A DNA stretch of 64,000 bases from Candidatus Bathycorpusculum hydrogenotrophicum (GCA_009783705.1 WRCX01000003.1:18954-82953); one strand, 5' to 3'. Positions 1-8,041 are shown, numbered from the stretch's first letter. Made by a program: numbers and translations. The notes: generated by a model not told the origin, from the letters alone.

Positions 1-112
1 CGTAACGCCGCAAAATGTCGCGCTGATTGCCTATACTGTTGGATTCAGCGTCGCCGCCGTCGTCACGCGAAAGGCGGCAGTAAATCGCCGCGTTGTTTGC
101 CTGCTGTTTCAT
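1..112 (-). CDS. Serine recombinase, N-terminal part only (runs off the window)
   Basis: Reading leftward from an ATG at 110-112, about 37 codons are visible. They match the start of large serine recombinases of the TnpX/TndX type: AIYCRLSRDD, with the nucleophile serine in RLS, followed by a SNSIGNQRDIL stretch. A strong Shine-Dalgarno AAGGAGG lies just upstream on the minus strand. These enzymes cut and rejoin DNA at attachment sites to move integrative elements. A TnpW-like microgene sits just upstream, as in clostridial conjugative elements. The rest lies outside the window, so length and activity cannot be judged. The same layout (large serine recombinase on minus, SHOCT microgene on plus) recurs at 17918-19891. 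Confidence 0.85.
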   Translation of the reverse strand, partial: MKQQANNAAIYCRLSRDDGGDAESNSIGNQRDILRRY

Positions 113-184
113 TAGTCAGCCTCCTTTTCAGCGGCAAACAACCAAATCATTATATGGTTATTATACCCTAAAAATTTTTGAAAA

Positions 185-352
185 TCAAGCTTCTTTTTCC
201 TCGTTTTTGATTGCTTCGACATCACGTTTGACGGCGGATTTTATGACTTCTATCAAGGATTTTTCGCCTATGTATCTTGTAATTACCCGAAATGTCGTAT
301 TGCCAATTATTGTTTCGTAGGCTTCACAGTTTGTATCAGCACTATCAAACAT
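185..352 (-). CDS. TnpW-like small transposon protein, 55 aa
   Basis: A 55-codon frame starts at an ATG at 350-352 and stops at 185-187. The product contains the pattern IGNTTFRVITRYIGEKS, which resembles TnpW family proteins of Firmicutes conjugative elements, and it ends in a charged helix (VKRDVEAIKNEEKEA). TnpW proteins are typically encoded next to large serine recombinases, and the partial recombinase at 1-112 lies directly downstream on the same strand. Their role is not known with certainty. A GGGGGG stretch upstream may serve as a weak ribosome binding site. The family assignment is by motif only. Confidence 0.6.
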   Translation of the reverse strand: MFDSADTNCEAYETIIGNTTFRVITRYIGEKSLIEVIKSAVKRDVEAIKNEEKEA

Positions 353-443
353 AAGACAATCCCCCCTATGTTTAATTTTATCTGTAAGGGATTGTCCAAT
401 ATTACACGCAGGAAGATAATTTGGAAAATAAGGTTGTGATAAT

Positions 444-587
444 GTGAGTAACTCTCAACATACGGAATATCAGGGTGTAGCGGTGAATTTTAAAATTGGT
501 ATTCTAAAGGAGTTGCATAAACGGCAACTAATAACCCGCGATGAAATGGAAAGGGCTATAAAAAGCATAAATGGCAAGAACGATTGA
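444..587 (+). CDS. SHOCT-domain microprotein, 47 aa
   Basis: A GTG-started 48-codon frame encodes a short leader followed by FKIGILKELHKRQLITRDEM and then a helix RAIKSINGKND. This is the two-helix SHOCT pattern (hydrophobic helix, L-I-T-R/D-E turn, second helix with KAI). SHOCT modules are short oligomerisation or nucleic-acid-linked modules often found in mobile DNA. Near-identical microgenes occur at 6038-6160 and 19775-19891, each next to a serine recombinase, so this is probably an element-encoded accessory or regulator of recombination (inference). It is divergent from the TnpW/recombinase pair on its left. Confidence 0.7.
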   Translation: MSNSQHTEYQGVAVNFKIGILKELHKRQLITRDEMERAIKSINGKND

Positions 588-836
588 GCCTGCGAAGGAC
601 GACCCATTCTCAAAGGTTTTATTTTTATTTTGATGTTTTTGTGTTGCAACCGACCGAACGTTGCGGTTGACGGTTCAAGTTTGCAAGATTATGACTGAAG
701 CTAAAAAAACGACGCATTCAGCGGGTTTATTCCCGTTTGATAGTTTGGGCGAATAAAAAATAACTATCAACACGACGTTAATACCATATAATATCAAAAT
801 GTCGATAACTTTTTTGGAAAATTTTAAACTGAGGTA
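588..836 (+). repeat. Intergenic repeat shared with 22650-22800
   Basis: The DNA after the SHOCT gene (GAGCCTGCGAAGGAC, then CCCATTCTCAAAGG, then a T-rich run and TTGCAACCGACCG) is repeated in diverged form at about 22650-22725. The TTGCAACCGACC part also precedes the SHOCT gene at 19775. It marks descent of these elements from one ancestor. A CAACCG/CGGTTG dyad is present near 655-670. No gene is seen here. Confidence 0.5.
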
Positions 837-866
837 TTGACAGGGGGGGGGCAACCGTGCTATAAT
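837..866 (+). promoter_or_regulatory. Sigma70-like promoter with G9 spacer tract
   Basis: TTGACA at 837-842 and TATAAT at 861-866 are separated by 18 bp, and the spacer starts with nine consecutive G. This is a consensus bacterial housekeeping promoter. It lies upstream of the 1108 gene. A homopolymer inside the spacer is a classic layout for slippage-based on/off switching. A near copy is at 21594-21622. Confidence 0.7.
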
Positions 867-1107
867 AAATATTAGAAAAGTAGTTTTGCATTAAAACATG
901 CGGATTTTTCGCCCTTGAAGTTAGATTTGTAATTTCTGAATTTTAAAAAGGGGTTGCTGTTTCAGGAATACAACACGAAGCAATTATATTGTGCGTGAGG
1001 TATATATTATGTAATGCTACTTTATAAACGGTTGGGGCGTTAGTGTGCTTAGTGTTTGAACTCTGCCGGTTTTTGCTCAAAATATACAACTAGAGAGGAT
1101 TTTTTAT

Positions 1108-1728
1108 GTGAATGATTTAACGCAACGTATTAAAACTAAAGAAATTCAGGCATTTCAAACCCTTCAGAACGACTACATAAGCATTTTTAATGACATAATG
1201 TTTCTTTTTGATGATTCCGCTACTGGTGTCCCAAGCGGTCGTGGAATTGTAGGTATGTCGATAAAGAAGATGCCATACAGCAAAACACTAACAGTAAAAG
1301 ACATAAATGGCAAAATTCTCATCAATGCTTCAAAAAATACTGAACACAAAACTAAAAGCATATCTTCACTCAAAATCGGAAATCTTAAAATTTTATTTAA
1401 AGAAAACGAGTTAGTCGAAGTGTCAGAATATGCAAAAGGTGTAAAAGGTGCATTAAGTAACGTGCGGTTCACTCCCAGCGGGAAACTAACAGGCGAACGC
1501 TTGGATGCCGTTTCCCTTTCCTCGAAACCATTTGAGCCGATTCGACAGGGCGACGGTCATCTTGTTCAGCAAAAAGTCGTAGAGGCTATGAAAGAAATTA
1601 CGCCTCGCATACCTTCGCGTGTGCCTTGGGGAAATATCGAAAATATTTTTACTATGCCTTCGAGTGAAACATTGCACCCCGTCTATAATTCGCAATTGGA
1701 AAAGCTTATGCGTTCATCTATTCGTTGA
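1108..1728 (+). CDS. Unknown cargo protein, 206 aa
   Basis: I do not recognise this protein. It starts at GTG, 8-10 bp after a GAGAGG ribosome binding site; the cargo gene at 22968 has the same start context (gagagg, then tatgtg). It is soluble, with no signal peptide or membrane segment. The N-terminal 120 residues look alpha/beta with a KTLTVKDINGKILINASKN strand-turn-strand. The C-terminal third is rich in S, P and E. It lies behind the G9 promoter at 837 and is followed by a hairpin terminator, so it is probably a single-gene transcript within the element. Confidence 0.55.
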   Translation: MNDLTQRIKTKEIQAFQTLQNDYISIFNDIMFLFDDSATGVPSGRGIVGMSIKKMPYSKTLTVKDINGKILINASKNTEHKTKSISSLKIGNLKILFKENELVEVSEYAKGVKGALSNVRFTPSGKLTGERLDAVSLSSKPFEPIRQGDGHLVQQKVVEAMKEITPRIPSRVPWGNIENIFTMPSSETLHPVYNSQLEKLMRSSIR

Positions 1729-1771
1729 TTTACGATTTTTGATAAAATAATGAGGATTTTATAAAAGGAGC

Positions 1772-1800
1772 GGGCGGGGTGTGTACGCCCCCATTTTTTT
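1772..1800. terminator. Hairpin terminator between convergent genes
   Basis: A short G/C hairpin (GGGCG 1772-1776 with CGCCC 1786-1790) is followed by a run of T ending at 1800. It lies between the stop of the plus-strand 1108 gene and the stop of the minus-strand 1804 gene. The T-run favours the plus strand. This is bacterial intrinsic-terminator style. Confidence 0.6.
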
Positions 1801-1803
1801 TGA

Positions 1804-3330
1804 CTATTCTATGTCAGAATGTGCTTTAGAAATGGTACAATTTTCATTGTATAGCATTCCGAATTTATCTGCTTTTTCAGCCAAACCACAATCTTGTGTT
1901 AAGATACCTTTAGCACATACATATTCGTAAAAATATTTATATGCGTTCTGCGCGTCCTCATATGCGTCTTTAAAAATAAGTGTTGTAATTTCTTCATACA
2001 ATGGAGGCTGACGTAAGTCCTTTAAAGTTTTAAATTTCTCATTGCTATAATTTACATCCTCTTTGTGGTAATCCGCATAACCTAAGTTGATTTTCATAAC
2101 GTGGTTAATGAGCGGGAAAATTTCTTTTTTGAAGTAAACTAAAGCTGAAAAATAGTCATAAACTGCTATTAAACAGCTTTTTACAACTTCCGCGTCATTG
2201 CAGTGATATTTAGCGGATGTAAGCCTCATAGAATACGACATATCGTAACAAACCTTTTTCAGCTTTTCAAGGCATTCTTGACCCTTTTCAAAATAAACTG
2301 TTTTTTTCTCTAATTTTGCATAATCAAGCCCCTCTACCAAACCATGTTTTAACAAAACAAGAGCTGTTATAAATTGGGGGCAACATGAATTGTTTTCTCT
2401 TTTAAATGCCATTGTAGCTGGTCTTGAATTACAAATCAACCTAACAGGCTTTGAATATTCATAACGATGCAAATATTTTGAGTAGTCATAATACAAATCA
2501 AGATACATAGTTTCTCCTGTTAAATAAGAAACTATTGCAAGGTTGAATGCACGCAATTCATTATCAACATTTTTTCTTTGTTGGCTATGTTCATTTAATC
2601 TTTCTAAGGCTTCAATATATTGAGATACTTTGTAGGGGATGCGTTTATTTTTGCCTGTAAATGTTTCTATAGGTTCAATGACTTTATTTTTGAGCAGTTT
2701 ATTAACGGCTTGAAGATATTGCCTTAATTCATCATTCGGTTCATTCGCTAGAGCTTTATCGACAATACCCTGCAAACCGCCTGCTTTATGATAGCAATCT
2801 GTTAATTTATCAAAATCAATTTCGACTACTTCTTTATTTACGCATTTGTAGAAGGGATTAATTTGCTCATCATCAATGAATGCCTTAAAATCAGGGTGTT
2901 TTTTAAATATATGGTCAACCAATGCCCATGTAGTCGTTGGCAATATGCAGTATTTATGAGTTACACTTTTATGATTAAGTATGTAACGAACGCAACCGAC
3001 ATTGTCCCTATCTTCTAAACGGGTTTTACTAGGGTTTAAGAAAACGTCAAGGACTGAAAAAGGAACGCTGAATAGATGGGGAAAGTTGTCGTCATTGTTT
3101 TTTTCTTTGCAGTGTTCTTTTGCTAATGCGAATATTCTCCGATATTTGGAGAGAAGTGAGTAAAACATACGTTCCCTAGCATCTTCGAGAGCCTCTCTAT
3201 CCTCTTTTTTAAGATTATTTAATATATCTTTAAATTTGTGTTCAGAAAAACCAAATTCGGCTATTGTTACGTTATTAGATGCGGATTTATTAACTTGCTC
3301 TTGAGGTTGAATGTTAAAAGATTGAGTCAT
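1804..3330 (-). CDS. Unknown large cargo protein, 508 aa
   Basis: Unrecognised. It is the last gene of a tight minus-strand run (6 bp after 3337-3816), probably cotranscribed with it. It is soluble and mostly helical. Residues about 85-145 carry a VLDVFLNP segment and, about 45 residues on, YCILPTTTWALVDHI. The spacing and flavour recall the first acidic and second strand/helix parts of PIN-like nuclease domains, but the match is weak and the remaining acidic residues cannot be placed. The C-terminal half has HEPN-like helical character and a cysteine pair (NNSCCPQF). Being cargo of a serine-recombinase element, it may be a defence or toxin-like effector; this is inference. Confidence 0.6.
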   Translation of the reverse strand: MTQSFNIQPQEQVNKSASNNVTIAEFGFSEHKFKDILNNLKKEDREALEDARERMFYSLLSKYRRIFALAKEHCKEKNNDDNFPHLFSVPFSVLDVFLNPSKTRLEDRDNVGCVRYILNHKSVTHKYCILPTTTWALVDHIFKKHPDFKAFIDDEQINPFYKCVNKEVVEIDFDKLTDCYHKAGGLQGIVDKALANEPNDELRQYLQAVNKLLKNKVIEPIETFTGKNKRIPYKVSQYIEALERLNEHSQQRKNVDNELRAFNLAIVSYLTGETMYLDLYYDYSKYLHRYEYSKPVRLICNSRPATMAFKRENNSCCPQFITALVLLKHGLVEGLDYAKLEKKTVYFEKGQECLEKLKKVCYDMSYSMRLTSAKYHCNDAEVVKSCLIAVYDYFSALVYFKKEIFPLINHVMKINLGYADYHKEDVNYSNEKFKTLKDLRQPPLYEEITTLIFKDAYEDAQNAYKYFYEYVCAKGILTQDCGLAEKADKFGMLYNENCTISKAHSDIE

Positions 3331-3336
3331 TGTGTA

Positions 3337-3816
3337 TCACGCAACTTTAAATATGTTACCTTCCGTTTTAAACGGTCTGCCTTCAACCAGCCTTAAAACA
3401 GAAAAAAACGCAAACCAAAAAAGCAGTATCTGTCTCGTTTGAATAGGTGATATTCCATCTCTGTCCATACGATCAGCAGCCCTTTTAGCCGCATAATTAA
3501 AGTTATCTGCAAAATTCGTTTCAGCTAACCAACGCTTATTAGCTTCGTCAACTTCCCTGCAGTCACTAAATACATCTTTTTCAAGCCACTGTTTTGTTGC
3601 AGAAATAGCTTTTGACAAATCTAATGGCGCAAGAGGGGGCACTCCGTCAAGTTGATTAGTGAGTTTCTTGCGTAAAGCTTCTTGGTATATTGGGTCAATT
3701 ATTATATCCTTTAATGTGCTTGCATTTAAATAATACTCCGGACTGCCCGGAATATTACCCATACAAGTTGTTATGTCCATTCTTGCACAATATTGTTTAT
3801 CACACATTTTACACAT
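3337..3816 (-). CDS. Small cargo protein with Cys-rich N-terminus, paralogue of 4449-4883
   Basis: A 159-aa product. The N-terminus has cysteines in MCKMCDKQYCARMDITTC, a possible metal site. The rest is helical: a YQEALRKKL helix, an SATKQWLEKD helix, a central charged region and a terminal hydrophobic helix ILLFWFAFFSVLRLVEGRPF. The same plan (YQEQLSRRL, ITKNWLD, WVFFWLAHYSLLFAITQGRF) is present in 4449-4883, so the two are diverged paralogues. It starts 1 bp after the stop of the membrane gene 3818-4273 and ends 6 bp before the 508-aa gene, which suggests an operon. I do not recognise the family. Confidence 0.55.
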   Translation of the reverse strand: MCKMCDKQYCARMDITTCMGNIPGSPEYYLNASTLKDIIIDPIYQEALRKKLTNQLDGVPPLAPLDLSKAISATKQWLEKDVFSDCREVDEANKRWLAETNFADNFNYAAKRAADRMDRDGISPIQTRQILLFWFAFFSVLRLVEGRPFKTEGNIFKVA

Positions 3817-3817
3817 T

Positions 3818-4273
3818 TTATAGCATCCTCGACGTTAGTCTATATATGCAAAGAATAATTACGTTGGCAAGTAACAACGCCAGCACCAACGGCACGAGGT
3901 ATAGGGCGAAAGTCAACCATGGGGTGATCTCTGTAAAAATATAATATACTGAAACTAGTCCAGATATCACACTCATTGCAAGAATTAATATTGATGCCCC
4001 AATTATTATTGCATAACCTTTTTTGATAGCCCGAATGTCATAACGGATGGCTTCATGATATCCTTTCTCAGCTTTTCCCAACACAAATATTGTCACTCCC
4101 GACAAGGGAAAAGTCATAGTTGCAAATATTTTTGATATGCCATCAGTATCCTTTATTAAATTGACATCGCCAAAGCCGCTCCGCCATGTAAGAAACAGAA
4201 CTACGATAGTAGTAATCGCCATTAGGAATATGGGTAAATTTTTCTTCCCAAATGCGACTATATATCTCATCAT
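3818..4273 (-). CDS. Small integral membrane protein, 151 aa
   Basis: Three to four membrane segments are visible: about residues 13-30 (LPIFLMAITTIVVLFLTW), 47-64, 88-110 (YAIIIGASILILAMSVISG) and 119-147. A basic loop (KAEKGYHEAIRYDIRAIKKG) lies between segments 2 and 3. There is no recognised family. It is first in the three-gene run 3818-3337-1804 with almost no spacing, and a membrane partner next to soluble effectors is a common layout in phage-defence operons. That role is inference. Confidence 0.5.
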   Translation of the reverse strand: MMRYIVAFGKKNLPIFLMAITTIVVLFLTWRSGFGDVNLIKDTDGISKIFATMTFPLSGVTIFVLGKAEKGYHEAIRYDIRAIKKGYAIIIGASILILAMSVISGLVSVYYIFTEITPWLTFALYLVPLVLALLLANVIILCIYRLTSRML

Positions 4274-4448
4274 GCATAGTTTGCGCTCGCTCGCTAATTT
4301 TGAAGTAAGTGTATATTTTTGGACATATATATTTTTCGCCGAATATACTGTTGTTTAAGCTTATTTTTCGCAAAATTAGACTTATATTTACAATATTTAG
4401 ATGTATATAGTGCAGAAAACAAGTGAATGTTATGGTTTTTAAACCATA

Positions 4449-4883
4449 TTATAATAGCATTCTAAATCGTCCTTGCGTGATAGCAAATAATAACGAATAG
4501 TGAGCAAGCCAAAAAAACACCCATATCCTAACCTCAATTTTCGACATCCCCAACTCAATATCATCACTACGACATATTATTTTTATTCCGCGATTTATCT
4601 TATCCACCCAGTTATTCCAATTTTCTTGACAGCTATGAGAATCATAATGCGCACAAATCATGTCAAGCCAATTTTTTGTTATTAACAACGCCTCCGACCA
4701 ACATAAAGCGTCCTCAGAAATACATTGAGAAGAAAGGCGACGCGATAGTTGCTCTTGATAATCCGCCGATTTTACTATTTCCATTAGTCCCGTTTTTCTT
4801 AACAAATTTTCTGGTGGATAATTTGAAATATAGCGGAATATATCATTTACAGTCATTGGAACACCTGAATAAACAACAAACAT
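4449..4883 (-). CDS. Small cargo protein, paralogue of 3337-3816
   Basis: A 144-aa product; an alternative start is the inner methionine of MTVNDIFRY, ten residues in. It shares with 3337-3816 the order YQEQLSRRL, then a WLD helix, then a terminal WVFFWLAHYSLLFAITQGRF hydrophobic helix. It lacks the Cys-rich N-terminus of its paralogue but has scattered cysteines. It lies 175 bp upstream of the membrane gene on the same strand, so it may head the same transcript or have its own promoter. Function unknown. Confidence 0.5.
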   Translation of the reverse strand: MFVVYSGVPMTVNDIFRYISNYPPENLLRKTGLMEIVKSADYQEQLSRRLSSQCISEDALCWSEALLITKNWLDMICAHYDSHSCQENWNNWVDKINRGIKIICRSDDIELGMSKIEVRIWVFFWLAHYSLLFAITQGRFRMLL

Positions 4884-5059
4884 CAGCCATATAATATAAT
4901 ATTTTCTAAGAATTAGTAAAAATTATGTTCGTATTACGCCCTCTTTCTGAGCAATTAAACAAATCCATTCCGAATCAATAACCCTGTTTGAGGCTGTTTC
5001 ATCTGGACGTTTGGATAATTATAAACCCATTTCTACAAACTGACATCATTAATTGTTTT

Positions 5060-5090
5060 AGGCGAATGATATTGAAATATCCGTTCGCCT
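5060..5090. terminator. Hairpin downstream of the methyltransferase gene
   Basis: AGGCGAA at 5060-5066 pairs with TTCGCCT at 5084-5090, and an inner GATATT/AATATC pair extends the stem. It lies 66 bp past the stop of the minus-strand methyltransferase. The T-run is poor, so it could be a processing or regulatory hairpin instead. Confidence 0.4.
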
Positions 5091-5155
5091 AACCCTTCCG
5101 CAACCCCATCAAGCAATAATTTTTCATTTGTGTTGTCTGTTTTCCGTAGACTTTT

Positions 5156-5914
5156 TCATAAGATGCCTTTGTACATGGTCGAATCACACGAGAATCTCAC
5201 TAAGTTGTTTTTCTGATGTTTATCGAACCACTCTTGCAACCTCGAACGCATAATTTCATAACCCTGTTCGCCTTCAACGGGAGAATAATTCGCGGATTCC
5301 GCTAATTGTAAAACTGTTTGGAAATCTAAATATCTGTCGTTTGGATATGATGTGGTTTCATATTGGGCAAAGAATATACCGAATAAATCTGGTTTCATCT
5401 TATTTTCACGTGATATTTCTTTAGTCGCACATTCGCGAATCAAGTCGTAATACTCTTTCATTGCAGACTCTCTTTTAATCGCGTACCAATTCCAAACTAA
5501 ACAGACCTTACCATCATTTTTTAAAATTCTGCTAAATTCTTTTTTACATTCGTACTCATCGAACCAGTGGAAAGAATGAGCGGCTACAATTAAATCTGCC
5601 ATGGCGCTCGGCAACGTGGTTTTCTCTGCTGTTGCCGTAATAATATGCAAATTTGGATTATGACCGTACGCGAGCGTCAATTGTTCGCGCATCGCTTTAT
5701 TAGGCTCAACGGCATAAACAATACTCCCTTGTTCAAGCAATAGACTTGTAAATTTTCCCGTTCCTGCGCCGACATCAATAACGACAGGAGGCATATTAGT
5801 ATTATTTATATTTTTAAACACCTCTCTCACTATCTCTTTGGGATAAGAGGGGCGTGCTCGATGATAAACGCCAGCTTTCTTACTAAAACGTTCTTTACCA
5901 TCTGAAATTAACAT
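5156..5914 (-). CDS. Class I SAM-dependent methyltransferase, 252 aa
   Basis: A small-molecule methyltransferase of the UbiE/BioC-like group. Motif I is VIDVGAGTGKFTSLL (about residues 46-60), followed by an acidic end of strand 2 (YAVEPNKAM), and a later IVAAHSFHWFDE motif that is typical of type 11 methyltransferases. The C-terminus FSCDSTMYKGIL resembles the usual family ending, so the gene looks full length. The substrate is unknown. It sits alone between the minus-strand cargo cluster and the SHOCT/recombinase pair, probably as element cargo. Confidence 0.8.
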   Translation of the reverse strand: MLISDGKERFSKKAGVYHRARPSYPKEIVREVFKNINNTNMPPVVIDVGAGTGKFTSLLLEQGSIVYAVEPNKAMREQLTLAYGHNPNLHIITATAEKTTLPSAMADLIVAAHSFHWFDEYECKKEFSRILKNDGKVCLVWNWYAIKRESAMKEYYDLIRECATKEISRENKMKPDLFGIFFAQYETTSYPNDRYLDFQTVLQLAESANYSPVEGEQGYEIMRSRLQEWFDKHQKNNLVRFSCDSTMYKGIL

Positions 5915-6037
5915 ATAAATTTCCTTGCTGTGTGTGTTTAGTTCACGGTAGGAAGGTGCTTCTTTTATATTTAAGTTTATTACGAATTTTTAAAATATAT
6001 TTATTTTCTGTTCTCTCAAATTTTACAAACGATTATT

Positions 6038-6160
6038 ATGTACGACACTTCTAATATCATGCAAAATTTCAAAGTTGGTGTGTTGAAGGAGTTGTATAAA
6101 CGTAATCTCATAACGCGCGAAAAGCTTGAGCAAGCTATAAAAATCTGTAAAAGGCAATAA
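6038..6160 (+). CDS. SHOCT-domain microprotein, 40 aa
   Basis: ATG to TAA, 41 codons. The core FKVGVLKELYKRNLITREKL followed by EQAIKICKRQ is the same SHOCT pattern as at 444-587 and 19775-19891. It ends 22 bp before the recombinase start at 6183 and reads in the same direction, so the two are likely cotranscribed. It may act as a recombination accessory protein or regulator (inference from its constant position). Confidence 0.7.
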   Translation: MYDTSNIMQNFKVGVLKELYKRNLITREKLEQAIKICKRQ

Positions 6161-6182
6161 TATCACGTGGAAGTGTGTTCTT

Positions 6183-7757
6183 ATGAAGCGCGTGGCAGCT
6201 TATTGTCGGGTTAGCACCGAAGCGGACGACCAGTTAAATTCGTTAGAGAATCAAAAAAGGTATTTTGAAAAATATATCGAAAATAATATTGAGTGGGAAT
6301 TTTGCGGACTTTATATTGATGAGGGTTTGAGCGGCACAAGTGTTGATAAGCGCGAAGGGTTTAAGCGGATGGTCGCTGACGCTGAAAATAAAAAATTTGA
6401 TTTACTGTTGACAAAGGAGATTTCACGCTTTGCGCGGAATACTTTAGACAGCATATTTTATACGCGAAAGTTGAAGGGGTTAGGCGTTGGGGTGGTGTTT
6501 ATGAATGATAACATAAACACGCTGGATTCAGACGCAGAATTAAGATTAACAATTATGTCGAGCATAGCCCAAGAGGAGAGCCGCAAGACAAGCGAGCGGG
6601 TGAAATGGGGACAAAAACGGCTCATGGAAAGAGGCGTTGCCTTCGGCGCAAAAGCATTAGGATACAACCTAAAACACGGCAAATTGACAATTAACGAAGA
6701 TGAAGCAAAAATTATAAGATTAATTTTCGACCTGTATTTGTCGGGCATGGGAGCACACAACATAAGCAAAGAGCTTGATAATCGAGGAATCCCCACGCCA
6801 AACGGCGGCACACGCTGGAACGCTGTTCGCGTATTGCGAATCCTCAAAAATGAGAAATATATCGGCGTGCTGAAACAGAAAAAGAAAATAACGGTAGATT
6901 ATCTAAGCCACAAGCGCAAAACCAACGAGGGCGAGGAAAATTTCATTATCGTGGAGAACAGCCACGCGCCCATTATCGAGAAAGAAATATTTGACAGGGT
7001 GCAAAATGAGATTGTGCGCCGAAAAAATGTAACCGTTGAAAAAAGCCGATACTCCAACCGTCATGTGTGGAGCGGTAAGGTCAAATGCGCTTATTGTAAT
7101 TCGTCTTTTAAGCGGAAAATTAACAACAGTACGTCGAATAGTCCGCAGATTATTTGGCAATGCTCCGAGGCTGAAAAGTACGGCAAAGAAAAAATCAACG
7201 CGCAGGGCAAAAAGGTTGGCTGTAACTGTAAAATCGTTCCTGAGTGGGTCTTGCGGGAAAATTTCTTAGCCGTCCTAAATGTGGTTATTGAAAACAAAGA
7301 TTTTGTTGTGCGGGAACTAAAAGAGCGTGTGCGCCGCGCTATTGCTGAATGTCCCAACAAAGGGGACGAGTTAAAGGAAGTTCTGATGGGGCTTGATAAA
7401 TTATCTGATAGAAAATCAAGGTTAATCGAGATGCACCTTGACAGGCTGATTAGCCTTACAGAATATAAAAAAGCCTATGCACAGTACGAAAAACAGCAAC
7501 AAACCCTGCAAAAGCGTCTGTCGGTCTTGGATGGTGAAAATAAACTTGCGGCAGATTTGGAACAGAAACTTGACAGCGTAGACCAAGCAATCGAAAATTT
7601 GGCGCGGCTTATAGAATTCGGAGATTCAATATGCTCCGAGGTGCTACACAAGGTTGTTGTTGAGGGCAGGGATAAAATGTCATTTTACCTAACGACAGGC
7701 GAAAACAAAAACCCCGCCTTTTTTAAAATACCCCTTTTGATACGCCAAGACTTGTGA
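6183..7757 (+). CDS. Large serine recombinase at the right end of element 1, 524 aa
   Basis: Site-specific recombinase. The N-terminal resolvase catalytic domain (about 1-150) starts with AAYCRVST, with the nucleophile serine, and continues with ISRFARNTLD and a SSIAQEESRKTSERVKWGQ helix. A recombinase domain (about 160-270) follows, then a zinc beta-ribbon with a CAYC pair and later WQC and GCNC cysteines (about 300-350), a coiled coil (about 385-460) and a beta-rich end. It is closely similar to 24350-25912 along its whole length until FFKIPLL. After that the two diverge (IRQDL here), because the element ends there and the last codons and stop come from the target DNA. It probably catalyses integration of element 1. 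Confidence 0.92.
   Translation: MKRVAAYCRVSTEADDQLNSLENQKRYFEKYIENNIEWEFCGLYIDEGLSGTSVDKREGFKRMVADAENKKFDLLLTKEISRFARNTLDSIFYTRKLKGLGVGVVFMNDNINTLDSDAELRLTIMSSIAQEESRKTSERVKWGQKRLMERGVAFGAKALGYNLKHGKLTINEDEAKIIRLIFDLYLSGMGAHNISKELDNRGIPTPNGGTRWNAVRVLRILKNEKYIGVLKQKKKITVDYLSHKRKTNEGEENFIIVENSHAPIIEKEIFDRVQNEIVRRKNVTVEKSRYSNRHVWSGKVKCAYCNSSFKRKINNSTSNSPQIIWQCSEAEKYGKEKINAQGKKVGCNCKIVPEWVLRENFLAVLNVVIENKDFVVRELKERVRRAIAECPNKGDELKEVLMGLDKLSDRKSRLIEMHLDRLISLTEYKKAYAQYEKQQQTLQKRLSVLDGENKLAADLEQKLDSVDQAIENLARLIEFGDSICSEVLHKVVVEGRDKMSFYLTTGENKNPAFFKIPLLIRQDL
7726..7740 (+). other. Right end (attR) of element 1
   Basis: AAAATACCCCTTTTGA inside the last codons of the recombinase is nearly identical to AAAATACCACTTTTGA at 25883-25898, the end of the sister recombinase gene. 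After this both sequences change abruptly into coding DNA of beta-helix surface genes on the opposite strand. This fixes the boundary to within a few bases. Confidence 0.65.
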
Positions 7758-7863
7758 GTGAGATATCTTTGTTAGCAGATATATTGAGCGCAGAGTCGGT
7801 TAATGTGATATCCTTATCCAGTGCGATAACTGTAGAGCCTACAGCATTATTTACTGCATTACC
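7741..7863 (-). pseudogene. Internal scrap of a beta-helix surface protein gene
   Basis: The minus strand encodes NAVNNAVGSTVIALDKDITL, then a short stretch ending ISANKDISLTSLGV. This matches the region just after the signal anchor in the intact gene 26486-27916 (NAVDNAL, then IITLDKDIKL and ISANKNITLTS). It has no start and no end: both sides are cut by element ends in inverted orientation. It is either the middle of the gene whose beginning is at 25899-26141, or a piece of a paralogue. It is direct evidence that the mobile DNA sits in host surface-protein genes. Confidence 0.75.
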
Positions 7864-7879
7864 AAAAGAGGTATAACGG
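7860..7879 (+). other. Left end (attL) of element 2
   Basis: TACCAAAAGAGGTATAACGG follows the host scrap directly. The host-like coding match stops here. Joining this end to the opposite end at 25883-25898 recreates a dyad ATACC-N6-GGTAT, as expected for a serine-recombinase attP site. TACCA is common to both junctions. Confidence 0.5.
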
Positions 7880-8008
7880 CAGATTTTGCTTGCCGACGAA
7901 GTCGGAAATGACGCCGACATGCGGCATTTCAAAATCAACCACTAAAAAGCGGTTTACCTCGGCTTATTATTCCCGACTTTATCAAAACATAACAATAGAA
8001 GTCTATAT

Positions 8009-8041
8009 CGGAGTGTAGCAAGTTGGCACTCCGACTTTTTA
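8009..8041 (+). terminator. Intrinsic terminator at the left end of element 2
   Basis: CGGAGTG at 8009-8015 pairs with CACTCCG at 8027-8033 around an 11-nt loop, followed by A-C and a T-run. It reads on the plus strand, so it would stop transcription entering from the host side before the relaxase region. Confidence 0.6.

Noticed and set aside
93..320. A plus-strand frame of 75 codons
   Set aside because: It is opposite the better supported recombinase start and TnpW-like microgene on the minus strand.
7741..7863. A short independent gene of 71 codons on the minus strand
   Set aside because: Its apparent start lies in element DNA and the body is only a fragment of the beta-helix surface gene.
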